A stretch of 64,000 bases of DNA, taken from Candidatus Poribacteria bacterium (GTDB lineage Bacteria > Poribacteria > WGA-4E > WGA-3G). The position numbers were made by a program, and so were the translations under genes. This document shows, in pieces, positions 7,897 to 18,181 of this stretch (positions within the stretch are counted from its first letter, which is position 1; each line of letters starts with the position of its first letter). The stretch lies in assembly GCA_003635315.1 (NCBI GenBank), contig PYJD01000041.1:62001-126000 (forward strand), in the 5' to 3' direction. The notes beneath the pieces were generated by a model. That model was not told the origin of the DNA. It made no database searches and worked only from the letters and a program-made list of their open reading frames with translations.

Positions 7897-10095
7897 CTAT
7901 ATATCTTGATCTTTCTGCTTTGCCTTAACCTCTCGTCTCCTTGGATGTAATACAAATTCAGTATAACCGTTCGGTAATTCACAACCCTTAAATACCAAAT
8001 CTAAGGCAGCTTGAAATGCGATACTCTCATCAAAGTTTGATGACATGGTAATATAATTTGGATCACCCTCATTCTGTGTATCGACAATTTTTGCCATCCT
8101 CTTAAATGTGTTAATTATCTGTTCTTTAGAAACAATTCCATGGTGTAACCAATTTGCAATATGTTGACTTGAAATCCGAAGAGTAGCTCTGTCCTCCATT
8201 AGTCCAACATTGTTTATATCTGGGATTTTTGAACAACCTATCCCTTGATCTACCCACCTAACTACATAACCAATAATTCCTTGTGCATTATTATCTAATT
8301 CACGCTGAATTTCTTCTGCATTTAACTCTCGATTTCCTAATAAGGGAGGGGTTAACAGGTCTGTTAAACTTGCCCTTTCTCGTAATGCTAACTCTTGTAA
8401 CCATCCGGAGACATCTATCTTATGATAATGGATCGCGTGTAGTGTTGCAGCTGTAGGGGATGGAACCCATGCAGTAGTCGCACCTGCCATTGGATGATTT
8501 ACTTTTGTTTCAAGCATCTCTGCCATTTCATCTGGTTTAGTCCACATCCCTTTTCCTATCTGCGTAATTCCCGGTAAACCTGTCTCAATACCAATATCTA
8601 CATTCCAATCCTCATAAGCACGCATCCACGGTTCGTTTCGTATTTCCATTTTTGGTATCATGGCACCAGCAACCATACTCGTGTGAATCTCATCTCCTGT
8701 CCTATCCAAGAATCCTGTATTGATGAATACAAGCCGTTCTGCTGCGATACGTAGTACTTCTTTAAGGTTCACCGTTGTACGGCGCTCCTCATCCATTATT
8801 CCGATCTTTAGCGTGTTATGCGGGATTCCTAAGGCCGACTCAATTCTTGAAAATAATCGGATCGTCATATCAACTTCTTCTGGTCCATGAAACTTAGGTT
8901 TGACAATATAGATACTACCCGTTTTACTATTAGAATATTTACTATTACCTTGTAAATCATGGATGGCAGCAAATGATGTAATCATTGCATCCAAAATACC
9001 TTCTGGTATTTCTTGATCATCAGATACTAAAACTACATCTGTATACATATGTAAACCTACATTACGAATTAACAGTAAACTCCTTCCAGATAGTGTAAAG
9101 GGTGTTCCATCAGGAGAGGTATAGGATTTATCAGAGACAAGTTTTCGAGTGATTGTTTCACCATTTTTCTCAAAGGTCGTCTCAAGTGTCCCCTTCATTA
9201 TCCCATTCCAGTTTCTATATACACGCACTTTATCCTCAGCATCCACAGCAGCAACAGAATCTTCACAATCTTGTATTGTCGTAATTGCTGATTCAAGAAT
9301 TACATCCGAGATTCCTGCAGGATGTACTTTACCGATGGGGTGTTCCTGGTCAATCTGTATTTCAATATGTAATCCGTTATTTTGTAATAGAATGGTAGAA
9401 AGATCATCCTTATTTAGATTAAATCCTACAAACTTTTTAGGATCTTCCAATCCTACCTCAAGACCATTTTTTAATTGTGCTCTTAGTGCTAAAATACCAC
9501 CAATAGTCTTTAAGAAATAGCGAGTTATGTCTGCATAGCTACCCTTTTCAAAAGGTACGATTTCATCCAAAAGATTCTCTGTATATTCAATTACTTTTGT
9601 CCCCCGAACAGGATTATATTCAGTTCCTTTTGTTGCCCCGTCACTTTCATCTATGACATCCGTTCCATATAATGCATCGTATATACTACCCCAACGTGCA
9701 TTTGTAGCATTTAAAGCATAACGTGCATTATCCACTGGTACAACCAATTGAGGTCCAGCAATAATTGCGATTTCCAAATCGACATTCTCAGTACTAACAA
9801 TAAAATTACCACTTTCTGGTACAAGATAACCGATTTCAGTTAGGAATTCCTTATATTCAACATTGTCAATAGGTTTATCTGTTCTTTCGATATACCATGC
9901 ATCAATTTGCTCCTGTAGTGAATCACGTTTATTCAGCAGTCTCTTATTTTCATCTGCAAACTCGTGTATAATTTCATCAAATGAATTCCAAAATTGTATA
10001 GCGTTGATCCCAGTTCCCGGCGCTATTTCATTATTAACAAGAGCAAAGAGTTCTTTATCTATTTTGATACCACCGATTTCAACATATTCTTGCAT
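7897..10095 (-). CDS. glcB: Malate synthase G
   Basis: Condenses glyoxylate with acetyl-CoA to malate in the cytoplasm. The 732-residue length fits the single-chain G isoform (about 720-730), not the shorter A isoform. Recognisable family stretches include [76 protein letters not shown] and [18 protein letters not shown]. An AGGAGA ribosome site precedes the ATG. No isocitrate lyase is nearby. The glyoxylate may instead come from glycolate or purine breakdown, as is usual for the G isoform. It is transcribed leftward, just downstream of the secreted WD40 protein gene (52 bases). Confidence 0.96.
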   Translation of the reverse strand: MQEYVEIGGIKIDKELFALVNNEIAPGTGINAIQFWNSFDEIIHEFADENKRLLNKRDSLQEQIDAWYIERTDKPIDNVEYKEFLTEIGYLVPESGNFIVSTENVDLEIAIIAGPQLVVPVDNARYALNATNARWGSIYDALYGTDVIDESDGATKGTEYNPVRGTKVIEYTENLLDEIVPFEKGSYADITRYFLKTIGGILALRAQLKNGLEVGLEDPKKFVGFNLNKDDLSTILLQNNGLHIEIQIDQEHPIGKVHPAGISDVILESAITTIQDCEDSVAAVDAEDKVRVYRNWNGIMKGTLETTFEKNGETITRKLVSDKSYTSPDGTPFTLSGRSLLLIRNVGLHMYTDVVLVSDDQEIPEGILDAMITSFAAIHDLQGNSKYSNSKTGSIYIVKPKFHGPEEVDMTIRLFSRIESALGIPHNTLKIGIMDEERRTTVNLKEVLRIAAERLVFINTGFLDRTGDEIHTSMVAGAMIPKMEIRNEPWMRAYEDWNVDIGIETGLPGITQIGKGMWTKPDEMAEMLETKVNHPMAGATTAWVPSPTAATLHAIHYHKIDVSGWLQELALRERASLTDLLTPPLLGNRELNAEEIQRELDNNAQGIIGYVVRWVDQGIGCSKIPDINNVGLMEDRATLRISSQHIANWLHHGIVSKEQIINTFKRMAKIVDTQNEGDPNYITMSSNFDESIAFQAALDLVFKGCELPNGYTEFVLHPRRREVKAKQKDQDI

Positions 10096-10147
10096 AGATT
10101 ATCTCCTGAAGACGGTATGTTTGATAATAATATCGCTTTCATTAATT

Positions 10148-12658
10148 CTATTTTCTCAATAACATTTTATGAGTAAATTGATGTCGATTAGTTCTTAATG
10201 TATAAAAATATAAACCACTTCCTACAGATTCACCTATATCATTCTTACCATCCCAATATGCTGCCCGATTTCGATTAATATATGTCCCTTCTGGTTTATA
10301 CCCAAGCTCTAATGTTCTGATTACATTACTATGTATATCATAGATCGTAATAACGATGTCTGATGGATTAGCCAATTGATATGGAATCCAGGTTTCAGGA
10401 TTAAATGGATTTGGGTAGTTTCTAAATAGGGTGGTCTCTTTAGGTGACATAGATTTAAGAATATTCTCTAAACGTAGTATACCATTCTCAATGACAGAAT
10501 CTTTTGTTGCTAATTGTTTTGCTTGACTAATCCATCCTTGAACGGTAGATGTACTAAAGGGTAGATTTATGCTTTTAATTGATGGGGCAGCCGCTGAATC
10601 TATATCCAGTTCATGTACCACTAATAGTAGATCAAGGATATCTACTTTACCATCTCTATTAACATCAGGATTTGGGAAAATATCATTAATAATTGTTTTA
10701 CCAAAATTTACTGCCACAATTACAAGGTCATTTACATCAATTATACCATCACCATTTACATCTAAGAAGTTATCTGTAGAAATTGATGCGTCGGCTCTTA
10801 TAACATACTCCTGTTTTGTTATATTACCATAAACATCTATTACTTGAAGAGCGATCGTGTTATTCTGATTCGATGTAAGGAAAGATAGGTCAAATTCTAT
10901 TGCTTTACTTATAGCATCAATACGATGACAACTTTGAAGTTTTATCCCGTCTGATGGATCATTAGCTGAAGTAGGAATCAGGAGTTGAACTTGGTGTAAT
11001 CCATCAAGGTCAGTAATTTGAAAAATCAAGGAGTATTTATCAGATGAAGGATAATAGACTAAAGGAGTAAGAGATTGCAGGGATGTTGGATTATTGTAAC
11101 CAACTGTATCAGTATTGAAAAAGCGACTTACACTTAGCCATTCTGCTGCACAATATGATAACCTATCAGGAGATTCACCGTAGGACATCATATATTTGTC
11201 ATCGCGAAAATCATGTTCTAAACCAAATGCATGACCAAGTTCATGTGCCGTTACATATATACCTACCTTATCATCAAAACACTTCCCTGATGCAGGTATC
11301 AAGGCATAACCCCCATGTGTTTTGACCTTAAGTTCACTCTCAAACCAAAGACTACCTCCAACACCACAAGTATTTTGAGTTTCGACATTTTGTGAACTCA
11401 AGTCAGCAACTATCAGATATACATCCTTAGTCATATCAAACTGTGATCTTATTTCTTGCTGTATCTTATTATTTGTATCAGAATGATAATACCAGTCATT
11501 AAAGACGCCATTGACATGATGAATGATTGTATTCCCAAATTCATCTGTTTCGAAGGTGAAACTCTTTCTACCAAATCCATTGATTTCTAATTGATCTGCA
11601 TAAAACTGCTGCACTCTCCTTATTAGACTATTGAGTTTAATCCAAATATCATATTGTCCAGTACGGTCTCTTGGTACAAAATAGATAATACGAACAAGGT
11701 CTTGTTCATGTTCATGGTACGATTCAATATTCCAAAAACGAATAGTTCCATCATTCCCGCCACTGGATATTGATTGACCATCAGGAGAAAATACAGCACT
11801 ATTAACCCATCCTTTATGTCCTGTTAAAGTAGTGATTTTTTCTCCATTCTCAATCTTCCATAAATTAACCGCTTCATAATCAGAATTTGCCAGTATACTC
11901 CCATCTGGTGAATAATTTATGTCTGTCACTGTACCATTGGTTGGGAGGGTACCGATCAATTCCCAGTTCTTTATATTCCACAATTTTATTCCACCATTTA
12001 ATCCTCCACTTGCAAGGGTATTGTTATCTGGTGAGAATCTAACTGAGGTAATTAAATCAGCATCCGCTTCAAATTGGGTTATTTCTTGATGAGTTCTGAT
12101 ATTCCGGACAACTATCTTCCCTGCAGTATCTCCATAGGCAAGCAACTCCCCATCAGAAGAAAAAGCAAGTGTATAGATCCATTCATCATGTCTTATTGTT
12201 AAGATCTCTTTAAAAGTATAGATATCCCATATTTTTAAATGAAATCCTGCAGATATAATCTTTTGTCCATCAGGAGAAAAAGCCACTTTCTTAATTTGGG
12301 ATTGGGCATAATCAGTGATATGTTTAAGTGTCGCTATATGACGTTTTTCTTCAATATCCCAAAGTTTCAACGTGTAATCATCACTTCCACTAACTAAACG
12401 TTGTCCATCCGGTGAAAAAGCTATAGAATTCACTGTATCCGTGTGATTGCCTAACACTGTTTCTTCACTATCCTCCAAATTCCATAATTTTATGGAGTGG
12501 TTTCCACCAGCACTTACTATAAGAGTAGATGAAATAGGAGAATAAGCAACTGCTTGAACACTACCACCATGTGTTAGGTAGGTCGGTTCTTGAGATGATG
12601 AATTAGATATAAAATACGTTAAGATGAGGAGAATGAAGAATATGTAAGAATTGCGCAT
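10148..12658 (-). CDS. Secreted WD40 propeller - zinc metalloprotease - dockerin - sorting-domain protein
   Basis: An 836-residue exported multidomain protein. Residues 1-22 form a signal peptide. Residues ~28-315 hold about seven WD40 repeats (FSPDGQ..SGS...LWD pattern). A metzincin-type protease follows, with HELGHAFGLEHD at about 468-479 and a Met-turn-like YMMSYG. Two calcium-binding dockerin-like loops (DVNGDGIIDVNDL, DVNRDGKVDILDL) lie at about 631-686. The C-terminus is a FlgD/T9SS-like domain beginning NYPNPFNPETW near 744 and ending with a basic KMLLRK. The last domain is typical of Poribacteria-like genomes and suggests secretion or surface attachment. There is no clear ribosome site. 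The combination of propeller and protease is unusual. Confidence 0.85.
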   Translation of the reverse strand: MRNSYIFFILLILTYFISNSSSQEPTYLTHGGSVQAVAYSPISSTLIVSAGGNHSIKLWNLEDSEETVLGNHTDTVNSIAFSPDGQRLVSGSDDYTLKLWDIEEKRHIATLKHITDYAQSQIKKVAFSPDGQKIISAGFHLKIWDIYTFKEILTIRHDEWIYTLAFSSDGELLAYGDTAGKIVVRNIRTHQEITQFEADADLITSVRFSPDNNTLASGGLNGGIKLWNIKNWELIGTLPTNGTVTDINYSPDGSILANSDYEAVNLWKIENGEKITTLTGHKGWVNSAVFSPDGQSISSGGNDGTIRFWNIESYHEHEQDLVRIIYFVPRDRTGQYDIWIKLNSLIRRVQQFYADQLEINGFGRKSFTFETDEFGNTIIHHVNGVFNDWYYHSDTNNKIQQEIRSQFDMTKDVYLIVADLSSQNVETQNTCGVGGSLWFESELKVKTHGGYALIPASGKCFDDKVGIYVTAHELGHAFGLEHDFRDDKYMMSYGESPDRLSYCAAEWLSVSRFFNTDTVGYNNPTSLQSLTPLVYYPSSDKYSLIFQITDLDGLHQVQLLIPTSANDPSDGIKLQSCHRIDAISKAIEFDLSFLTSNQNNTIALQVIDVYGNITKQEYVIRADASISTDNFLDVNGDGIIDVNDLVIVAVNFGKTIINDIFPNPDVNRDGKVDILDLLLVVHELDIDSAAAPSIKSINLPFSTSTVQGWISQAKQLATKDSVIENGILRLENILKSMSPKETTLFRNYPNPFNPETWIPYQLANPSDIVITIYDIHSNVIRTLELGYKPEGTYINRNRAAYWDGKNDIGESVGSGLYFYTLRTNRHQFTHKMLLRK

Positions 12659-12872
12659 GTGATAAAACCAAACAGATAATTAAAAGATTCTCTATCTAAA
12701 ATGATCGTTAATTGAAGTTTTCGTTTTATAACATGGTTATAGTTAATGCTGCAATCCTATTTATAGTAAAGTATGTAAATAGGTTCGCATATATTCTGTA
12801 GGAGTGAACTCCGATACACAACTAAACCACTGGAAATCAGAGTTCCATCTATACATTAATTACAACTTGGTC

Positions 12873-13946
12873 TTAGGGATGGTATCTTTTCGTATCTTCA
12901 GTTTGTATAATATCTGTACCAATTGAGACACTATATTGGTCTGCACATTCATGTAATTGTTGATTGATAGAATCGGGTATTTCAATACCTGATTTAACTC
13001 GATCGGAATAAAATCTGGCTTCAAAATCACCCGGTACTAAAACTTCATCAAAACCGTTGGCTGGCGGAGTAGATTTAATCACATCTAAGAATGCTCGTAC
13101 ACCTTTCTGATATTCACCAACTGGGGTAAATGCATCAACATTGATTACTTGCATATAGATACCCCGCATACCCCCATCATCAATATTGAACGTTCCCGCT
13201 AACCCTCCAAGTAAACATGTAAACATAGCAAGAGCATACCCTTTATGACGACCAAAGGTAAGGAGTGAACCACCATCATAAAAATCAGCAGGGTCAATAC
13301 TCGGTGAACCATTCTTATCCAATATACATCCTTCGGGAAGTTCTGAGCCTTTACTACGAGCAACCTGTATTTTACCTTCAGCAATCACACTCGTGGCATA
13401 ATCAACTATAAAGGGGGATTTATCCCCTGTAGGAACTCCTAACGCAATTGGATTCGTGCTAAATCTACCTTCAGACCCACCGAAAGGAACTACAGGTCCT
13501 GCCCCTTTACCACCCATTCCAACAGAGATTAGACCTATACATCCAGAATATGCTGCTTCCTCTGCATACTCACCTAAACGACCAATATGACCAGTATTGA
13601 AAATGCTCACACAACATGAACCAGAGTCCTTTGCCCTTACAATTGCTTTACGTATTGACCATCGAGAAACATAATGTCCAAAACTGGAATTTCCATCAAC
13701 TCTGATAATATTATCAGATTCATCAACAATTTCAGGTTCATTAGATGGTTTTATACTACCATCATTAATTCCTCTAATATATGCGGGGATGCGTAACACG
13801 CCATGTGAATCATGACCAGAGAGATTTGCCTTTATAAGAATTTCCGCTACATCATTCGCAATATGTTCAGATGCACCTGCTGCAACAAAGATTGTTCGTG
13901 TAATTGCATGAAGATGTGAAGGTTCAAATAGGTGGGTTTTTTCCAT
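12873..13946 (-). CDS. Ldh-family (malate/L-lactate/ureidoglycolate-type) NAD(P)-dependent dehydrogenase
   Basis: A 357-residue enzyme of the LDH2/MDH2 fold, unrelated to classical Rossmann lactate dehydrogenases. Typical stretches are LSGHDSHGVLRIPAYI near residue 52, VDGNSSFGHY, SIFNTGHIGRLGEYAE, FGGSEGRFSTNPIALGVPTG and LTFGRHKGYALAMFTCLLGGLAG. Members oxidise various 2-hydroxy acids (malate, lactate, sulfolactate, ureidoglycolate, 2,3-diketogulonate reductase). The substrate cannot be read from the sequence. In this sugar-rich neighbourhood a sugar-acid substrate is possible. It is preceded by a weak AAGGAC ribosome site and flanked by a divergent sialidase-like gene. Confidence 0.87.
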   Translation of the reverse strand: MEKTHLFEPSHLHAITRTIFVAAGASEHIANDVAEILIKANLSGHDSHGVLRIPAYIRGINDGSIKPSNEPEIVDESDNIIRVDGNSSFGHYVSRWSIRKAIVRAKDSGSCCVSIFNTGHIGRLGEYAEEAAYSGCIGLISVGMGGKGAGPVVPFGGSEGRFSTNPIALGVPTGDKSPFIVDYATSVIAEGKIQVARSKGSELPEGCILDKNGSPSIDPADFYDGGSLLTFGRHKGYALAMFTCLLGGLAGTFNIDDGGMRGIYMQVINVDAFTPVGEYQKGVRAFLDVIKSTPPANGFDEVLVPGDFEARFYSDRVKSGIEIPDSINQQLHECADQYSVSIGTDIIQTEDTKRYHP

Positions 13947-14061
13947 TTAATGTGTCCTTGAATAGGATTGAATACTACTATCATATTTTATGATTATTGA
14001 TGAATTTGTCAAGGAAAACCTATGGTAGATACATAGTGATTATAGAATCCTTCAATCACTA

Positions 14062-14090
14062 TTGAATAGATATCATTGTGTTGGTATACT
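14062..14090 (+). promoter_or_regulatory. Promoter of the sialidase-like gene
   Basis: TTGAAT (14062-14067), a 17-base spacer and TATACT (14085-14090). The predicted transcription start, about 14097, lies downstream of the GTG at 14078. This argues that the longer reading frame start is not used. Confidence 0.55.
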
Positions 14091-14119
14091 ATGACAAATT
14101 AATAATATGGAGTTATATC

Positions 14120-15208
14120 TTGAAACAAGTAACAATTTATAGAGAAGACGGACGTTTTGGTGGCTGGCCAGCAAACTATGGAATCTGGTCATGGGGTAAT
14201 GAGATAGTCGTTGGTTTTACTATAGGACATCACAAATCGGATGCTGGATTCCATAAAAGAGATGGAAGTAAACCGTTCATTGCCACACAGGCACGGAGTT
14301 TAGATGGTGGAGAAACATGGGAATTAGTTAATACTCCATGTAGGCTTCCAGGTAAAGGTACACTATCTGCTAATGAACATGTTGCTGGAAAACATCAGTC
14401 AAATGGGGATTCCGATTATGAAATACCTAAAAGTTATGACTTATCTGATCCAGATTTAGCTATTATGTGTAGCCGTTCTGGATTGAGAGGTGGGGCAGAA
14501 TCATGGTTTTATGTATCTTTAAATCGTTGCCATACTTGGGAAGGTCCGTACAAGCTACCAATGTTCGGTTATACTGGAATCGCAGCACGAACTGATTATC
14601 TCATATCTAATTCAGATGAAGCGTTATTTTTTCTTACTGCATCAAAAGCCGATGGACAAGAAGGATTAGTTTTCTGTGCTCAGACAAAAGATGGAGGTCA
14701 GTCATTTTCATTATTATCTCAAATTGGTCCTGAGCCTGAAGGTTTTGCTATTATGCCGGCAAGTGTAAGGTTATCTGATACCGACATTCTGGTGGCAGTA
14801 CGATGTAGAGGTAGAGGAAAGAATGCAGATGCGAATTGGGATGAACTTCAGAATTGGATAGACCTGTATATTTCTAAGGATAATGGACATTCATGGGAGT
14901 TTATGAATGAACCCGTTGATAATACTGGAATTGGTGGAAATCCACCAACTTTGACGCTCCTTAATGATGGTAGGTTGTGTATGATATATGGATATAGAGA
15001 TGCACCGCACAGAATGTGTGCAAAACTCAGTAGTGATAACGGACTATCATGGGGAGATGAGATTGTTATTCGTGATAATGGTGGAGATCCGGATATCGGT
15101 TATCCCAGAACCGTTCAACGACCTGATGGCAAAATTGTGACTGTATATTATTTCGATGAAGAACCAGATGGAGAAAGATACATTGAAGCAACTATATGGA
15201 AACCTTAG
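14120..15208 (+). CDS. Sialidase/neuraminidase-like BNR-repeat protein
   Basis: A 362-residue six-bladed propeller of the exo-sialidase superfamily. At least four Asp-box signatures are visible: SLDGGETW, TKDGGQSF, SKDNGHSW and SSDNGLSW. An RTVQRPDGKIVTVYYF segment near the end completes the last blade. I start it at the TTG at 14120 because GGAG lies eight bases upstream and the predicted promoter lies between this codon and the more distal GTG at 14078. There is no signal peptide, so it looks cytoplasmic, unlike most secreted sialidases. True sialic-acid cleavage is not assured, since many BNR proteins in such genomes have unknown glycan substrates. Confidence 0.78.
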   Translation: MKQVTIYREDGRFGGWPANYGIWSWGNEIVVGFTIGHHKSDAGFHKRDGSKPFIATQARSLDGGETWELVNTPCRLPGKGTLSANEHVAGKHQSNGDSDYEIPKSYDLSDPDLAIMCSRSGLRGGAESWFYVSLNRCHTWEGPYKLPMFGYTGIAARTDYLISNSDEALFFLTASKADGQEGLVFCAQTKDGGQSFSLLSQIGPEPEGFAIMPASVRLSDTDILVAVRCRGRGKNADANWDELQNWIDLYISKDNGHSWEFMNEPVDNTGIGGNPPTLTLLNDGRLCMIYGYRDAPHRMCAKLSSDNGLSWGDEIVIRDNGGDPDIGYPRTVQRPDGKIVTVYYFDEEPDGERYIEATIWKP

Positions 15209-15236
15209 TAATAAAACTATAGTGTCAGATCAAGAA

Positions 15237-16571
15237 CTATCGTATCCTAAAACAGATTAGTCGATTATTTCCGCGAAGGTAGAGTTGTCCATTGGAAATT
15301 ACAGGCGCAGCCCAAGCTGGATAAGTTATGAGTTGCATCCCATTCTTTGTCTTGGGTATGGATTCTACTATTAGCTTAAATTCTTCGTGAGTTAATTTTA
15401 GGAGCATTAAGCGTCCATATTCACCAAGATAAATGAAATAATCATCTACCCACAATAGAGATCCCCTTTCATTTACCTGATGTCTCCACATAATTTTACC
15501 TGTTTTTAATGCTATACACCGTATGTCTGCATTTCCAGCATGTCTACCACTACTTCCATAAAGATAACCTTCGTGATGTATTGCTGTATTCCAGTGTAAT
15601 TCCATCGATTTTAATCTGCTTCGCGGTTTATCTTTCCAAACTACATTGTAGCCATCTGGTTTGACTTGTATAACTGAACTACCAACACCATAGGATTCAC
15701 TGATGAATACATGATCATCTGCGATTACCGGACATGATGCATTTACAGATTCTATCTTAGGACTACGCCAAGGATAATGAAAATCAATCTTACCAGATCG
15801 TGGTTCAAATCCAACCAATCCACCTCGTAAGAAAGCAAACCCCCATCGTCTATTATCAATTGTTGTGAAAATAGGACTTGCATAACTTGCTAATTCATCA
15901 ATAGTTTCATATTCAACCGATCCAGTATATTTGTTAAATGCGACAATTCCACTCCCATTGGGTTTTGGCTTTCCATTTGAAGCCCATATATTCTTCGGTG
16001 TGCCGGGTGGTGAACCCCCAATCTGGACAATGAGTAAATCACCTTCTACTGCTGGCGCAGAAGCTACACCGAAGAAATTCTGAATAACATTAAACTTCTC
16101 AAATGTATCAACCATCCAAACTCTTTTTCCAGTATCGGAGTTAACGCAATGGAGCATTCCCTCTGCCCCATAAATATAGACCCTATCACCATCAACAACA
16201 GGACAGCATCTTGGACCGTTATTATATCCGTACATATCCTCGTAATCAGTTGAATATTCATAATTCCAGAGATCATCACCCGTTTTACTATCTAAACAGG
16301 TCAGTCGTGCCATATCACCATGACGTGCGAAGATATATACTTTTTGATCTGAAATTGTTGGAGATCCGTAACTTGTACCGATCTCTTTTACCCATACAAT
16401 AGGAGGACCATTCTTATCCCATAAAGATGAATCAATCTTTTCAGTAGATTTACCATTTCTTTTAGGTCCAAGAAAATCATTCCAATCTTCTGAAAATGTG
16501 TCTGCAATTGGATGTAATAGGATGAGTATTATGAATAGGAAAGGATGGGATACTATAATGAGTCTATGCAT
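15237..16571 (-). CDS. PQQ-like beta-propeller protein, exported
   Basis: A 444-residue protein with an N-terminal hydrophobic signal segment (LIIVSHPFLFIILILLHPIA). Repeated propeller blades of the PQQ/quinoprotein-like type follow (for example VYIFARHGDMARLTCLDSKTGDDLWNY, IYGAEGMLHCVNSDTGKRVWM and IRCIALKTGKIMWRHQV). The opening WNDFLGPKRNGKS is a hallmark of the outer-membrane-associated PQQ-like proteins common in Planctomycetes and Poribacteria. No catalytic dehydrogenase residues are evident, so PQQ binding is not implied. No clear ribosome site. It converges on the sialidase-like gene. Confidence 0.8.
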   Translation of the reverse strand: MHRLIIVSHPFLFIILILLHPIADTFSEDWNDFLGPKRNGKSTEKIDSSLWDKNGPPIVWVKEIGTSYGSPTISDQKVYIFARHGDMARLTCLDSKTGDDLWNYEYSTDYEDMYGYNNGPRCCPVVDGDRVYIYGAEGMLHCVNSDTGKRVWMVDTFEKFNVIQNFFGVASAPAVEGDLLIVQIGGSPPGTPKNIWASNGKPKPNGSGIVAFNKYTGSVEYETIDELASYASPIFTTIDNRRWGFAFLRGGLVGFEPRSGKIDFHYPWRSPKIESVNASCPVIADDHVFISESYGVGSSVIQVKPDGYNVVWKDKPRSRLKSMELHWNTAIHHEGYLYGSSGRHAGNADIRCIALKTGKIMWRHQVNERGSLLWVDDYFIYLGEYGRLMLLKLTHEEFKLIVESIPKTKNGMQLITYPAWAAPVISNGQLYLRGNNRLICFRIR

Positions 16572-16713
16572 AAATTAGGTGGGAATGATACAGACTTATA
16601 CTTTTCCTAATGACAGTTTGAAATATTATAGTGTAATATGAAAATAAATACTTACTTCCAAAACACCATAGGTGACAACTTAAGAAGATTATTCCATTTT
16701 ATGAATGTACTTC

Positions 16714-16777
16714 AGTCCTGTAGGGACGGAATGTTTATAATCGGGTTGTGGTATACACATTCCGTTCCTACGGGACT
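16714..16777. repeat. Inverted pair of a dispersed 21-base palindromic repeat
   Basis: AGTCCTGTAGGGACGGAATG starts at 16714, and its near-perfect reverse complement ends at 16777 (ACATTCCG..GGGACT from 16757). The two arms are 22 bases apart and could form a long hairpin. The core is itself palindromic (GTCC..GGAC). Further copies of the same unit lie at 16803-16833, 26761-26791 and, shortened, 60694-60709. Confidence 0.75.
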
Positions 16778-16802
16778 CAAGAAAGGTCAGGATAACGACT
16801 TG

Positions 16803-16833
16803 CTATAAACATATCGTCCCTATGGGACTAAAG
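16803..16833 (-). repeat. Third copy of the GTCC-GGGAC dispersed repeat
   Basis: Reads CTTTAGTCCCATAGGGACG followed by ATATGTTTATAG on the minus strand. It matches the copy at 26761-26791 over the whole 31 bases with few changes, including the flanking CTTT and the trailing ATGTTTATAG. Confidence 0.7.
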
Positions 16834-16860
16834 ACATCAATATCAGACAACTATAAACCT

Positions 16861-16897
16861 CTAAGTTGACACCTATGGAGCGATTTTAAACCGCTCC
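16861..16897. repeat. TTGACAC..GGAGCG hairpin repeat
   Basis: A TAAGTTGACACCTATGGAG stretch runs into a hairpin with GGAGCG (16877-16882) and CGCTCC (16892-16897) arms. Related sequences occur at 54451-54471 (GGAGCG..CGCTTC) and 60802-60840 (CCTAAATTGACACATATAGG). This makes it a second short dispersed family. Confidence 0.55.
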
Positions 16898-17053
16898 GAA
16901 TATAATATAACATGTGTATTTATCACACCAATTCATTTAGAATTAGTATGATCACTAATTGACACTTATGGTTTTAATTTTAATGTATCCATGCATGAAA
17001 TCGACGAATCATTTAAAACCGGTAGACTTAGATTTCTGTCAAATTGCATGTAT

Positions 17054-17090
17054 GAATTCTGCATTGATTCGACACACCAATGCAGAATTC
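17054..17090. terminator. 13-bp perfect hairpin downstream of the uxuA-like gene
   Basis: GAATTCTGCATTG (17054-17066) and CAATGCAGAATTC (17078-17090) form a perfect 13-base-pair stem with an 11-base loop. It begins 17 bases past the stop codon of the uxuA-like gene. There is no U-tract after it on the minus strand, so it is not a canonical intrinsic terminator. It may act as a 3' stabiliser, a factor-dependent stop, or a DNA-level palindrome. Confidence 0.5.
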
Positions 17091-17107
17091 GTAAGTCCAA
17101 ACTATTC

Positions 17108-18133
17108 TCAATTTAACATTGCTACTTCTTCATTTGCTCGTTTTACCAAAGCATTCATATATGCAATTGTATAAGCAGTTCCTACACGGTGATCTCCAGC
17201 CATACTTGGGATATGATCTGGAATCATCACTCCGTTGAAATCAACTTCGCGTAACACTTTGGCGACTTGATACATATCTTGATAACCATTATCAACAAAT
17301 GTTTCGACAAAATGGGGTAGAGGTTGATCTACATTTCTAAAGTGAACTTTGAATATCTTACCGCGTTCACCGAAATATCTAATAGATTCAATAACATCTT
17401 TACCCATGAGATCCCCACCTTCAAGCCAGCATCCAACACAAAAACACATCCCAACATTTGGACTGTCTGCAATTTCAAGTGCACGTTTGTATCCCTCAAA
17501 ACTACTAAAGATACATCTTGGAATTCCAGCAAGGTGTAATGCAGGAGGATCATCCGGATGAATACCAATCATCACACCTGCTTCCTCAGCCACAGGTGCA
17601 GCTTGTTTGATGAAGTAGGTATAATTATCCCAGATTTCTTCTTCACTATATTCACGTCCATGAGACAGAGGCATTCCATATTTCTGACCACCCCAATGAC
17701 CGACGGAAGCATTATCAAGGTTAAAGGCACGGGCACTTGCACCACCGCGTGTCGTCTCCCTATCTGTACTCCAAATACCATTACCCATGTGTGCATAAGT
17801 TGTATAGGGGATACCTGCTCTACCTAAATCCCTAATATACTGTTTGTATTGTTCAATCTTGGCATCTCGATTTTCTAAATTCAGAACAATACCGTCCTGA
17901 TTATGGACATCACCATTACCAAACCCATATATCTTTAATCCAGCATTTTCAAAGATTTCACGACGACTCATGAAATAATCGTAATTTGCATTTGCACCAT
18001 TTGTCCAGAGTACAACATAATCTACAATCATCTGTTTTGCAAATTCCAAATCTGCTTCACTGGGTTCAGGTGACATTTGTGCTGTAACCTTCATACCCGG
18101 ATCAATATTATCTAACGGATTATTCTTTGGCAC
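17108..18133 (-). CDS. UxuA-type mannonate dehydratase-like TIM-barrel enzyme
   Basis: A 341-residue protein of the UxuA group (xylose-isomerase-like barrel). Metal and active-site segments are visible: GIHPDDPP near residue 195, NVGMCFCVGCWLEGG, KVHFRNVDQP and VMIPDHIPSMAGD near 300. True UxuA dehydrates D-mannonate to 2-keto-3-deoxygluconate in hexuronate catabolism and is about 390 residues. This one is shorter, as is common in Poribacteria-like paralogues whose substrates are unproven. The start is a GTG with an excellent GGAGG site upstream. It lies 48 bases downstream of the sulfatase on the same strand, so the two likely form an operon acting on sulfated uronate-containing glycans. Confidence 0.85.
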   Translation of the reverse strand: MPKNNPLDNIDPGMKVTAQMSPEPSEADLEFAKQMIVDYVVLWTNGANANYDYFMSRREIFENAGLKIYGFGNGDVHNQDGIVLNLENRDAKIEQYKQYIRDLGRAGIPYTTYAHMGNGIWSTDRETTRGGASARAFNLDNASVGHWGGQKYGMPLSHGREYSEEEIWDNYTYFIKQAAPVAEEAGVMIGIHPDDPPALHLAGIPRCIFSSFEGYKRALEIADSPNVGMCFCVGCWLEGGDLMGKDVIESIRYFGERGKIFKVHFRNVDQPLPHFVETFVDNGYQDMYQVAKVLREVDFNGVMIPDHIPSMAGDHRVGTAYTIAYMNALVKRANEEVAMLN

Positions 18134-18181
18134 TTTTAACCTCCATAGAATTCTGTAGAAATTGAAATAAATTTAGTCCTT

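Noticed and set aside
14078-14119. Longer start (GTG at 14078) for the sialidase-like protein
   Set aside because: The predicted promoter lies between this GTG and the TTG at 14120, so the GTG would be untranscribed. The added residues show no signal peptide.
16714-16833. CRISPR array
   Set aside because: The repeated units are palindromic, occur in both orientations and lack regular spacers. No cas gene is present.
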